NCBI GenBank assembly: GCA_023409735.1
Contig: JAEYRB010000007.1
Coordinates: 124,001-188,000 of the forward strand
DNA from: Bacillota bacterium
Lineage (GTDB): Bacteria; Bacillota; Clostridia; Acetivibrionales; DTU013
DNA: 64,000 nucleotides
Direction of reading: 5' to 3'
The notes under the pieces are model-generated. The model was not told where the DNA came from. It did no database searches and saw nothing but the letters and a program-made list of their open reading frames with translations. The position numbers and the translations under genes are program-made. Shown here one piece after another: positions 17,538-26,275 of this stretch (position 1 is the first letter of the stretch; every line of letters begins with the position of its first letter).

Positions 17538-17615
17538 TTTTATGTGTCTTATATTATACGCATAATTTATACGCAAGGATTTTTTATGAAGTAATCTGCC
17601 CAACTTGCTTTCTCA

Positions 17616-18068
17616 TTACTTTTTTACTGTAGTCATAGCAAATTTTATTAATCCCTCCGCGGCAGTCTTTTCATAAACTGTTGCTTTTACCTTAGCCTTT
17701 ACAATGTTCATTTTTGACGAGATAATTTCTGCTTCAAGTCTTAATGTATCTCCAGGTAAAACCTGCTTTTTAAACTTCATTTCCTCGATGCTTGCAAAAA
17801 CACCGATCCTTGCTTCATAATTTTCCTTATTGTCTCCCTCTGCGGCTGCATTTGCGGCAATGCCCGCAGTCTGTGCAAGCGCCTCAACAATAAGTACTCC
17901 AGGCATTATCGGAAATCCCGGGAAATGTCCCTGAAAAAATGGTTCGTTGGCTGTAACATTTTTTATTCCTACAGCACGTTTCCCCGGCTCGAGCTCAACA
18001 ATTCTGTCAACCATCAGAAAAGGATACCTGTGGGGAATAATTTTTTGAATCTCCACATTTTCTAGCAT
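17616..18068 (-). CDS. fabZ: (3R)-hydroxyacyl-ACP dehydratase FabZ
   Basis: 150 residues, hot-dog fold. Dehydrates 3-hydroxyacyl-ACP in fatty acid elongation. Seen: IIPHRYPFLMVDR, the catalytic GHFPGFPIMPGVLIVEALAQTAG with His and Glu, and the C-terminal strand with PGDTLRLEAEI. I start at the second in-frame ATG (MLENVEIQK): GAGGTG lies 4 bases before it, while the upstream ATG overlaps that ribosome site. It stands as a lone fatty-acid gene just downstream of an HD hydrolase gene (gap about 20 bases). Confidence 0.95.
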   Translation of the reverse strand: MLENVEIQKIIPHRYPFLMVDRIVELEPGKRAVGIKNVTANEPFFQGHFPGFPIMPGVLIVEALAQTAGIAANAAAEGDNKENYEARIGVFASIEEMKFKKQVLPGDTLRLEAEIISSKMNIVKAKVKATVYEKTAAEGLIKFAMTTVKK

Positions 18069-18089
18069 ATCACACCTCATTCACATAAT

Positions 18090-18677
18090 TCATTCAAGCG
18101 CTTTGCAGCCTTTAATTAATTCAGGCAGTATTGAATCAACAAAATATTTTGTACTGACAAGCTCAACTTCCTTAAGCTTATCCAGGATAGAGTAGTATTT
18201 GGCGACAAAGGGCACAAGATTGTTCAGTCTGACCTCACCGACGCACTCCATGATAGCATCAAAGTAATCAGCACTTCGCAGTATTTTACCTTCCAGGGTG
18301 TCATCCTTACCATCAAGCAAAATTTTCCTATATATAGACTTATAAGGCTCATCCATGCATGTTAAAAGGTTTTCCTCTGCTACCTCAACTTCAAGCACAT
18401 TGAGCATTTCCCTGAACTGCTCATTTTTATGTTTTATAGTACTTATTATATCTCCGGTAAGCGCCTCTACAACATCATGATTGAGCAGTTTCTTGAAAAG
18501 CCTGTTCCAATCAACAGTATTTCCATTTTCCTCCTCTATCAAGGCCATCATCTGCCCTACCTGTGCCACGAAAAATGAATGCTCGCTGACTGTAGTCCGC
18601 TGATGCATGAAATCAGTTGACCAGCGTCCCATATTGTTTAATTTGCGCACTGTCTGTAAATAATTGTGCAAGCCCAT
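18090..18677 (-). CDS. HD-domain phosphohydrolase, YfbR/5'-deoxynucleotidase-like
   Basis: 195 residues. Seen: the N-terminal RWSTDFMHQRTTVSEHSFFVA with Arg and the first His, and LLNHDVVEALTGDI holding the HD pair, then a distal aspartate in LRSADYFDAI that would complete the metal site. The layout matches YfbR-type 5'-deoxyribonucleoside monophosphatases, which salvage dNMPs; substrate assignment is by family resemblance. GGGAGGGTGG precedes the ATG. It is probably co-transcribed with fabZ. Confidence 0.8.
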   Translation of the reverse strand: MGLHNYLQTVRKLNNMGRWSTDFMHQRTTVSEHSFFVAQVGQMMALIEEENGNTVDWNRLFKKLLNHDVVEALTGDIISTIKHKNEQFREMLNVLEVEVAEENLLTCMDEPYKSIYRKILLDGKDDTLEGKILRSADYFDAIMECVGEVRLNNLVPFVAKYYSILDKLKEVELVSTKYFVDSILPELIKGCKALE

Positions 18678-18887
18678 AAACCACCCTCCCCTTTAAACAC
18701 ACATTACTAAATGCCTGCAAAAGTGGTTGCAGCTGAAGTAATTATTCCTTCGCTTGAGTTTATTATACACAATTAGATATAATGCGTAAATATACCTGTT
18801 TCTAACTTTAGCTGAATACATCTTCCAGCTGGTGCTATAGCACTTCGGTTATAAGAGAATTCTTTCTCTGCAGAAAAATCTTCTTTC

Positions 18888-18934
18888 CCACCACCTAAGC
18901 TTTTTGCGAAAGCAAAAGACCCATGAGGTGATGG
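18888..18934 (-). other. Two-helix RNA-like hairpin downstream of a small ORF
   Basis: On the minus strand CCATCACCT pairs with AGGTGGTGG through all nine positions (one G-U), enclosing an inner CTTTTGC/GCAAAAAG stem with a TTTC loop. The G-U pair would be a C-A mismatch on the plus strand, so the structure favours minus-strand RNA. A perfect palindrome GTGCTATAGCAC lies 45 bases to its left. No family recognised. Confidence 0.4.
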
Positions 18935-18978
18935 ATATGTTTCCGCCTTGTTATAATATCAGCCGATTATCCGCCCAA

Positions 18979-19068
18979 TTATAGAAACTTTGCTACAACA
19001 AAAACAATAATCATCGCGGCTGCAAGAAAACTCAACGTAAAAATAACCTGTTTTTTTGTATTATTCAT
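18979..19068 (-). CDS. 29-residue hydrophobic membrane peptide
   Basis: Starts MNNTKKQVIF and ends VVAKFL. A short charged N-terminus precedes one hydrophobic helix (about residues 8-26). AGGAGGAGTTATT sits before the ATG, one of the best ribosome sites in the region, and the frame ends in TAA. It is unrelated to the hairpins on either side. Such small membrane proteins are often stress factors, toxin-like peptides or subunits of membrane complexes; nothing here decides. It is the only convincing coding signal in a 1.3-kb intergenic region. Confidence 0.6.
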   Translation of the reverse strand: MNNTKKQVIFTLSFLAAAMIIVFVVAKFL

Positions 19069-19236
19069 AATAACTCCTCCTATTGATAATCTTTGGTATT
19101 AGTCAACAGCTTTTTTCATCAGCTGCTCACGCTGTCCCGCAGCTTTCCTGTATTTGGCCAAAAGCAATAAACTTATATGGCCTTCATACTGCATCCAAAC
19201 TGCCAAACAGGTGATTACTTATATCGCATTAATTCA

Positions 19237-19478
19237 TAGAATTTTCTATACTTCATGCAGAAAATTCTATTTCAGGATACATGGGCGAATAGATGACAAA
19301 GTCACCGAATAGCCCTGTTACTGATTGACAGCAAGCCGGGCAATATTTTGCGCCTTACTATAATTTTGTCTGCAAAGCAGTACCGCGAAAATAATAAAAG
19401 GCAGGAATGCTCGCAAACAACGAGCTTCCCACCCCAGAAGCTTTATTAACTCTTGAAAGCGGATAAATATACTCCGCT
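19237..19478. other. Cluster of strong hairpins in non-coding DNA
   Basis: Four stem-loops lie in succession: TAGAATTTTCT with its exact complement (loop 11); GGGC...GCCC enclosing TGAC-aaa-GTCA with a symmetric internal loop that repeats CGAATAG on both sides; GGAATGCTCG/CGAGCTTCC (one bulge); and AGCGGA/TCCGCT. No open frame of useful length crosses it. It could be a structured ncRNA or a decayed mobile element. The remaining bases up to the next gene show no other feature I can support. Confidence 0.4.
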
Positions 19479-19983
19479 CAACCGAAAAATTCTATATTGA
19501 ATTTGCTTAATCATAGTATCACGAATTCGTGCATTTAACAAGTGTATAGTATTAATTCCCACGTAATAGATACAGTATGAAAGCTAATAGAAATAAATTA
19601 TTGGTTTTTATATGTCACAGTTAAGTATCTGCTAAAATTCTGCCCCTTCTATTATAGTCTCTCCATCAGGCATCTATTGTGTGCCCTATTACAAGGATCA
19701 AGACTGCAATATTTCCTGCCTATTGTAACAATAATGAGGACAACTCCCAAAAATAATTAAAATAACTCAATATTAATTTTGTAAACATTCTGTAAATAGA
19801 CAATTTTTTTATTGCATTTTATCAAAAATAGTTTCATTATATAATATAGCGTAAATTAGTTAAGCAATATGGGGCTTTCTTACGTTTGGCCACATGTTGC
19901 CAATCATATCCAATTATGGAGCATTATTAAACGAAAGAAATACATGAGGTCAACATTAAAATTATGATAAGGAGATGTCCGCG

Positions 19984-20322
19984 ATGTTTGGTAAGAAAGT
20001 TACACTAAAAGACAGGTACATTTTTGCAGTAAAGGATTATGATAACACAATAAAGGCGTTAAAGGAAGGTAAAATAGCTTTTGCTTACGATAGAGAAATC
20101 TATGAAAAGATGATGGATAGTGTTACTCTTAAAGTAAATAACCTTAAGGAATTAGGAGGCTTTATAAAAGCAAATAAGAAATCAAAGAAAGAGGTTGGGC
20201 ATTACTGGGAAGGTCTTATCGAAGAGGGCTACACTCTAGTTAATGTTGAATATGCTCAGAAAACTCCAGCCATCAGTCATGTCGGCAACAATGATTTTAT
20301 AAAGTTTGTTTGTGCACTTTAA
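19984..20322 (+). CDS. Hypothetical protein, 112 residues
   Basis: Small soluble basic protein without signal peptide or membrane helix; helix-rich start (KKVTLKDRYIFAVKDYDNTIKALKEGKIAFAYDREIYEKMM). I place the start at the second ATG, 9 bases after AAGGAG; an ATG three codons earlier overlaps the ribosome site. TATAAT lies about 140 bases upstream. It is a single-gene transcript ending at a perfect terminator. I do not recognise a family. Confidence 0.6.
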   Translation: MFGKKVTLKDRYIFAVKDYDNTIKALKEGKIAFAYDREIYEKMMDSVTLKVNNLKELGGFIKANKKSKKEVGHYWEGLIEEGYTLVNVEYAQKTPAISHVGNNDFIKFVCAL

Positions 20323-20441
20323 TAAGAATTGTGAATATATATTGAAGTAAATCATTAGCGCATAATCATAACAGTCGGCACTTCATAGTCGGTCTTTTGT
20401 TCTATAAGGTTTTACTACGGCTACGTCGGTAGTCCTGCAAA

Positions 20442-20483
20442 CAATAAGGCATTTTCATGTTTCTGAAAATGCCTTATTGTTTT
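20442..20483. terminator. Bidirectional terminator, 16-bp perfect stem
   Basis: CAATAAGGCATTTTCA and its exact complement flank a 6-base loop, followed by TTTTA. It separates the plus-strand orphan gene from the convergent TPM gene. Confidence 0.85.
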
Positions 20484-20607
20484 ATAGTTTTTAGTTTTTA
20501 CTTTGTTACATTATTGTGGCAAATACATTATACAATTTTCGCGAGGCTTGGTACTAAACCAATTAGCTGCTAAAGCTATTCTGCCACCGCTGGATATTAT
20601 ACTTCCT

Positions 20608-21633
20608 CTAAAAGCCACCGCTGCTGCCTCCGCCACCGCTTCTGCCGCCACCGCCTCTGCTGCCTCCGAAGCCACCACGGCCACCTCTGCTTCCACCGAA
20701 GCCACCATGGCCACCTCTACTTCCTCCGAAGCCTCCCGGACCCCTTGGGCCACCGAAACCTCCAGGGCCTCTTGGGCCACCAAAGCCTCCAGGACCACCA
20801 AAACCGCCCGGGCCGCCAAAGCCTCCCGGACCTCTTGGACCTCTTGGGCCCCTCGGACCGCCAAAGAAAAATAGCCACGGGAATATCGATCCACGTCTTC
20901 CACGGCCTCCGCGGCCTCCAAACAGGAGCAGGAAAATTGCCAAAATGAAAACTATTGTTACTATCTTACTCATTATCCTGCCGCCGATGTATTCTCCATA
21001 TGAATAAGAATTATTATTCCTATTACCATAGTAGTCATTTGATGATCCGTTATTGGGCTGCGTATATATATCATTACTTTGGTTACCTTTTGCTTCAGCT
21101 ATCACCTTACCGGTATCTATTGAAACTCCATATTCTCCGGCAACCACGTCCACTACCGACATGTATCCTTCGAGAATTCCCCTGTCAAAATTATTACTTG
21201 ACAAATATGGTGTCATAGAGTTTTTAATTATTTCACTCGCTTCAATATCCGTAAGGGCACCTTCAAGTCCATATCCAACCTCGATCCTGAGCTTTCTGTC
21301 CTTAACAGCCACTAATATAAGTACACCATTATCCTTATCCTTCTGCCCTATCTCCCACTGTTTAAAAATATCAGCAGCATAATTGTCAATATCTTCACCG
21401 CCTAGTGAGTCTACAGTAATTGCAACTACCTGAGCAGTCGTCTCATCTTCCAGCTCTTTTCCTATAATATTTATAGAATCCTCCGTATCCTGTTCCAATA
21501 CATTGGAAAAATCATTAACAAAGAACTCTTTTGTTGGCTTTGGGTAGTCATTCTCAGCTAATGCACCCACTGAAGAGAATAGCAAAATGAATATTGCCAT
21601 AGTCATAGCCACTAATTTTTTCACATCATTCAC
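20608..21633 (-). CDS. TPM-domain (YgcG-like) membrane protein with Gly/Arg/Pro-rich tail
   Basis: 341 residues. A signal peptide (about 1-26, ending ALA) precedes a TPM domain (about 35-175) with VNDFSNVLEQDTEDSIN, the KDKDNGVLILVAVKDRKLRIEVGYGLEG core and an FDRGILEGYMSVVDVV end. Then come a linker, one membrane helix (about 215-240, IVTIVFILAIFLLLF) and a strongly repetitive GGFGGPRGPGGFGG tail of about 85 residues. TPM proteins are often encoded beside LemA, as here, and are tied to membrane-protein or photosystem maintenance; the exact role in bacteria is unclear. The tail is built from a GC-rich tandem DNA repeat that stands out from its AT-rich surroundings. Confidence 0.85.
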   Translation of the reverse strand: MNDVKKLVAMTMAIFILLFSSVGALAENDYPKPTKEFFVNDFSNVLEQDTEDSINIIGKELEDETTAQVVAITVDSLGGEDIDNYAADIFKQWEIGQKDKDNGVLILVAVKDRKLRIEVGYGLEGALTDIEASEIIKNSMTPYLSSNNFDRGILEGYMSVVDVVAGEYGVSIDTGKVIAEAKGNQSNDIYTQPNNGSSNDYYGNRNNNSYSYGEYIGGRIMSKIVTIVFILAIFLLLFGGRGGRGRRGSIFPWLFFFGGPRGPRGPRGPGGFGGPGGFGGPGGFGGPRGPGGFGGPRGPGGFGGSRGGHGGFGGSRGGRGGFGGSRGGGGRSGGGGSSGGF

Positions 21634-21678
21634 TCTTTCTATAGTTTATTGGATGCTCTAATGGCACCATTAACCCTC

Positions 21679-22272
21679 TTAGTCTAAATTTATATCCGGC
21701 GATTTCAGTGCTTCATTATCAGCCTTAAAATAGTCCATTGTTTCAAAGCCCATTAGCTTAGCAAATATGTTTCCTGGAAAACGCTTAACCTTCATATTGT
21801 AGTTCGCAATTGCTTCAATAAACCTTCTTCTCTCTTGAGCTACCCTGTTTTCAGAGCCTTCAATTGACTTCTGCAGGTTAGTAAACTGCTCACTGGATTT
21901 TAGCTCAGGATATTCCTGTGCCAATTCAAGGAGTTTTTCCTCAAAATCACTTAACTGATCATCTGCTGCAAGCTTACTGGTTATATCAGATGAGCTATAG
22001 ATCACGGATATTGTTTTCTCGATATCTTCGAAGATCTTTTCCTCATGCTTTGCATATGCCTTAACTACAGCTACCTGATTTTTTAGATCATCCGCTCTTC
22101 TCTGCATAACATTCTCGACCTGGCTCCTTTGCAACTGTACCTTTTGCTCCTGCGCCGAAAGCCCATTATACGTTGTTATAGCCGAGATCGTCAGAAATAA
22201 GACTACTACTGCGGTAATTATCCATTTAAGCCATGTCTTAATAAAATATTCCTTGTAATTATAATCCATCAT
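21679..22272 (-). CDS. LemA family protein
   Basis: 197 residues. One N-terminal membrane helix (about 15-36) and a long helical outer part with the LemA motifs YNGLSAQEQKVQLQRSQVENVMQRRADDL, FTNLQKSIEGSENRVAQERRRFIEAIANYN and FPGNIFAKLMGF. LemA proteins are membrane-bound coiled helical proteins of unknown mechanism, commonly paired with TPM proteins. The gap to the TPM gene is 45 bases, so the two form an operon. Two consecutive ATGs follow AAGGGG; either could be used. Confidence 0.9.
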   Translation of the reverse strand: MMDYNYKEYFIKTWLKWIITAVVVLFLTISAITTYNGLSAQEQKVQLQRSQVENVMQRRADDLKNQVAVVKAYAKHEEKIFEDIEKTISVIYSSSDITSKLAADDQLSDFEEKLLELAQEYPELKSSEQFTNLQKSIEGSENRVAQERRRFIEAIANYNMKVKRFPGNIFAKLMGFETMDYFKADNEALKSPDINLD

Positions 22273-22553
22273 CTATACCCCTTCACTTTACAGGATAACT
22301 AATCGGTCAAGCATCACGTTAATTGAAACACTGATTTGACCGTTCCTCTTGAGCATACCTGGTAATACATCAAAATACGCTGATATCTTAATATTTGTCT
22401 GTAATGATTCTATTTTAGGTAGTATCTCTGTTACACTTTTAATTTACATTTACCAATAAAGTATAACAGAAAATGTCTTCCACCCGCTTCCACAAACTAA
22501 CTGCAAAGCAGAAACTATGCTACATCACAGATGCATAAGCTATGCAAAATATT

Positions 22554-22763
22554 CTATTTAATGCTCGTTACATCATAGCCGGCGTCCTCAACAGCCGCTT
22601 TAAGCAGTGAATCATCTATGGGCTGTGATAATTCAACTACAGCCGATTTGTCCTTAAGGTCGGCCTTTGCAGCTGTAACGCCTGCGATTTCCATTAGTGC
22701 ATCTTCTACATGCTTTACGCAATGCCCGCAGGACATACCTTCAATTAAAATTTTCTTTGTCAT
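22554..22763 (-). CDS. copZ: Copper chaperone (heavy-metal-associated domain)
   Basis: 69-residue single HMA domain with MTKKILIEGMSCGHCVKHVEDAL; the two cysteines of MSCGHC bind Cu(I). I start at the ATG eight codons into the longest frame because GGAGGAATAGAT precedes it. It lies about 285 bases downstream of the copper ATPase gene on the same strand and would hand copper to the pump. Confidence 0.88.
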   Translation of the reverse strand: MTKKILIEGMSCGHCVKHVEDALMEIAGVTAAKADLKDKSAVVELSQPIDDSLLKAAVEDAGYDVTSIK

Positions 22764-22888
22764 ATCTATTCCTCCTATTATCATAATAGCAATTTGTTAA
22801 CGAAAAATCTTTAGATATTTTCGGCCCTATAAATAGCCTTTTGCTTTGTAAGTATAATTATTCAACATTATAACACATAGGTACCTTT

Positions 22889-23027
22889 TACTCATAGGTT
22901 GGCATTTCCCGCCCTGTTATCAAAATAGTACAACTTATTACATGAAATAAATATATAGCAAGTAATACCTCGGTGTCATGGCTTAGAGGAGTTATTGCAC
23001 AGCAGCTCCAATTATTACCTATGAGTA
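22889..23027. repeat. 11-bp inverted repeats flanking a 117-bp intergenic segment
   Basis: TACTCATAGGT and its exact reverse complement ACCTATGAGTA lie between the copA stop and copZ start. No gene is visible between them. Could be a small MITE-like element or a long-range hairpin. Confidence 0.35.
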
Positions 23028-23047
23028 GTTGCGTAATAAATTTAAAT

Positions 23048-25276
23048 TCACCCATTCGACGGCTTAAAGCTCCTCAGCCTTAGTGCGTTACTGACAACGG
23101 AAACGGAGCTGAATGCCATTGCTGCAGCGGCAATCATTGGATTGAGCAAGGGTCCTCCAAATAAATAAAGAAGTCCCGTAGCAATGGGAATTCCGGCAGT
23201 ATTATAAGCAAAGGCCCAGAAAAGATTCTCCTTTATATTCTTTATAGTCTTTTTGCTTAGCTGTATTGCTGCAGGCACATCCATAAGATTGCTTTTCATT
23301 AGCACAATATCAGAGGATTCCATGGCAATATCAGTGCCCGAGCCTATTGCTATCCCAATATCAGCCTGGGCTAAAGCAGGTGCGTCATTTATTCCGTCAC
23401 CCACCATGGCGACCCTTCTGCCCTCCTGCTGCAGCTGTTTTACCCTGTCAGCCTTATCCCCCGGCAGAACATCCGCAAGAACATCATCTATTCCTGCCTG
23501 CCTTGCAATAGCCTCGGCAGTTCCTCTATTATCGCCGGTTATCATTACCGTTTTTATACCCATTGAGTGCAGCTTATCAATAGCTCGTCTGCTGTCAGGC
23601 TTGATCACATCTGCAACTGCTATTATTCCGGCAAGACTACCATCTATAGCGACATACAGCGGAGTTTTTCCTTCAACTGCAAGTGCTTCACCTTCCTTAA
23701 GGAGTGTTATCTTAACTTCTCTTTCCTCCATGAGCCTTTTGTTTCCTAAAAGAAGCTTTTTGCCCGTTAAAACCGCTTCGATCCCGCGACCCGGTAATGC
23801 CTGAAACTCATCAACAGTATCCTGCTTAAGCTGTCTTTCATCGGCAGCTTCTATGACGGCCGCTCCCAGCAGATGCTCAGAGCCTTTTTCTGCAGCGGCT
23901 GCTGTACTAAGCAGCACATTATCTTCTATACCAGGAGCAGTAATAATGTCAGTCACTCTTGGTTTTCCTTCAGTAACTGTGCCTGTTTTGTCAAATACTA
24001 CTGTATCAAGCTTATGAGCTGTTTCAAGTGCTTCTGCACTTTTTATCAAAATACCGTATTCAGCGCCCTTACCCGTGCCGGTCATAATAGCGGTAGGGGT
24101 AGCAAGCCCCAGAGCGCAGGGACAGGCTATTACTAGGACGGAAATAAATACAGTCAACGAAAATACAGGAGTTTTGCCTGCTATATACCATGCGACCGCA
24201 GATAAAACGGCGATTGCCATGACAACAGGGACAAAATAGCCGGCGATAATATCAGCCATCCTTGCTATAGGTGCCTTTGAACCCTGTGCATCCTCGACAA
24301 GCTTTATGATCTGTGCCAGTGCCGTATCTCTTCCTACCTTGGTTGCCTCAAACCTGACCAAGCCGTTCTTGTTAATGCTTGCCCCTATGAGTGTATCCCC
24401 AGGTCCTTTTTCTACCGGAATACTCTCTCCGGTAAGCATGGACTCATCTACCGAGGTTCGACCTTCAGTGACTACGCCATCTACAGGTATTCTTTCACCC
24501 GGCCTGACTGAAATAATATCTCCCACCTGTACCTGTTCCACAGGTATTTCAACCTCTGTACCGTCACGGACGATCTTCGCCGTCTTTGGCGCCAAATTCA
24601 TCAGCTTTTTTATAGCTTCTGATGTCTTTCCTTTTGAAACAGCTTCAAGATATTTACCTAATGTTATTAATGTAATTATTGTGCCGGCAGATTCAAAATA
24701 CAAATGATGAATATACTCATGTTCGCCCTGAAGTATTTTTATTGTTGCAAATATTCCATACAAGAATGCAGCGCCTGAACCAATAGCTATCAGTGAATCC
24801 ATATTTGGCTCCAGCCGTACAAGTCTGCTAAATCCAATTGTATAAAATTTATATCCTGCAATAATAACAGGAAGCACCAGGATCAGCTGTGCTAAAGCAA
24901 AAACAGTTGGATTAGAATCGGGCGAAATAGCAGCCGGTATGGGAATTCCTATCATGTGCCCCATAGAAATATACAACAAAGGTATCGTAAATATTGCTGA
25001 TATCACAAATCTCTTTAATAGTAAGTCGGCTTCCTTACCCTTTGAAGCATTTTCTGTGTCGGCTTGCTTTTCAAGCACTCCATAGCCTGCCTTAACTATT
25101 GCCTGCTTTATTCTTTCCAGGTCGGCCTTTTTCTCATCAAATTCTATACTAAGCTTTTCTGTAGCAAAATTCACATTTGCAGATGAAACGCCTTCCACCT
25201 TGCTTGTACTTCTTTCGACAGCCCTGGCACAGGCTGCACACGTCATACCTGTTATATCAAGTGTTTCTTTTTTCAT
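23048..25276 (-). CDS. copA: Copper-exporting P1B-type ATPase
   Basis: 742 residues. One N-terminal HMA domain (MTCAAC, about 10-15), eight membrane helices, actuator TGES (LTGESIPVEKG), the Cu(I)-site CPC in VIACPCALGLATPTAIMTGTGKGAEYGILIK, phosphorylation DKTGT, nucleotide-domain GSEH-type motif (GSEHLLGAAV) and hinge GDGINDAPAL. Exports cytosolic Cu(I). ATG after a GAGGTGA ribosome site. I saw no clear CsoR or CopY operator in the leader. The 480 bases between it and the DUF1835 relic hold no gene I can support. Confidence 0.96.
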   Translation of the reverse strand: MKKETLDITGMTCAACARAVERSTSKVEGVSSANVNFATEKLSIEFDEKKADLERIKQAIVKAGYGVLEKQADTENASKGKEADLLLKRFVISAIFTIPLLYISMGHMIGIPIPAAISPDSNPTVFALAQLILVLPVIIAGYKFYTIGFSRLVRLEPNMDSLIAIGSGAAFLYGIFATIKILQGEHEYIHHLYFESAGTIITLITLGKYLEAVSKGKTSEAIKKLMNLAPKTAKIVRDGTEVEIPVEQVQVGDIISVRPGERIPVDGVVTEGRTSVDESMLTGESIPVEKGPGDTLIGASINKNGLVRFEATKVGRDTALAQIIKLVEDAQGSKAPIARMADIIAGYFVPVVMAIAVLSAVAWYIAGKTPVFSLTVFISVLVIACPCALGLATPTAIMTGTGKGAEYGILIKSAEALETAHKLDTVVFDKTGTVTEGKPRVTDIITAPGIEDNVLLSTAAAAEKGSEHLLGAAVIEAADERQLKQDTVDEFQALPGRGIEAVLTGKKLLLGNKRLMEEREVKITLLKEGEALAVEGKTPLYVAIDGSLAGIIAVADVIKPDSRRAIDKLHSMGIKTVMITGDNRGTAEAIARQAGIDDVLADVLPGDKADRVKQLQQEGRRVAMVGDGINDAPALAQADIGIAIGSGTDIAMESSDIVLMKSNLMDVPAAIQLSKKTIKNIKENLFWAFAYNTAGIPIATGLLYLFGGPLLNPMIAAAAMAFSSVSVVSNALRLRSFKPSNG

Positions 25277-25757
25277 TTCATCACCTCATTTACCTTTTAC
25301 TATCTGTAACAGCAACTTTCATTTCTCACAAGTTACTTTATATTATTACTTTTTTCTATTACTTAAGGTGGCATACAGCCTTGCACTTGTTGCATTTTAT
25401 CTATAAATATACTAATGTAACATCATATTTACTTACTAAAACTCGGTCTGCATTTCTTATATTTTGTCTCATTATTTTGCATGTTTCTTACACTTAATTA
25501 TACCCTTACGCAATCATGTATAACAATATTAAGCTGATTTAAAAACTGACCGTGTTGATAAATTTACCATGCACCATTTATATCAGATGGATGCCGAAAA
25601 AATAACAATAATTATAGTCCGTTCAAAGAAATTATTTATTGCTTAAGCAATCGGTTATATGCTAGTCTTATATATCAACATAGACGGACTGGAATAGAAT
25701 CTATTAATCATTATTCGTATATCCCCTCAATAATTATTTAATAAATGGGAGAAGCAA

Positions 25758-26191
25758 ATGATAGAAATCATATTTAATGATAGTGCATGCGGAAGCCTCA
25801 AGCAGGCTCAACACCTCGGCAAAAGTAAGTATCGTGGTGAGTGCATTGACGTTTTTATAAATCATAGTGACCGAACCCGTCCTACTCGTGAAGAAATAGA
25901 AGAGGCAAAGCGTCAGGCACAAGAAAAGGCCCGTCTTTCCTGGGAAAGCGTAACACCTATGGGCTTGGATGCTACAGATATTTACGGACTACACATGGCA
26001 CTAAGCATAGGAGATATTTCTGACAGGCAATTTAACTAAATCGTCGGCAGGTTCTGGAACATTTATTTAGTATTTATCCCAACGATGAGGGCGCAAGTGC
26101 CGCCAATGACATTATGTATAGATTTACCTGCGACCTGGCAACTATTCAGAAACGAGCGGAAAATGGAGAAGCAAAAGGAAAATGCCATTAG
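25758..26191 (+). pseudogene. DUF1835-family protein relic, frameshifted and truncated
   Basis: An intact start (GGGAGAAG before ATG) gives MIEIIFNDSACGSLKQAQ and LSIGDIS, the start of DUF1835 proteins, but it stops at residue 93. The sequence continues in the next frame as NRRQVLEHLFSIYPNDEGASAANDIMYRF, the expected continuation, so one base was lost at about 26035. That second frame also ends early (KGKCH, stop), and the remaining about 200 residues of a full protein are absent. Clear relic; the intact ancestor probably numbered over 300 residues. Confidence 0.75.
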
Positions 26192-26275
26192 TTTGAACAT
26201 AGCTCAAAGCTAGCGTAACTGTTGCTTTACCTCAAACCTGAATAGATCACGTTCGATCCACAACTAATAAAATGA

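Noticed and set aside
20503..20874. Ala/Thr/Ser-rich open frames on both strands over the TPM tail
   Set aside because: Artefact of the GC-rich repeat that encodes Gly/Arg/Pro in the real frame.
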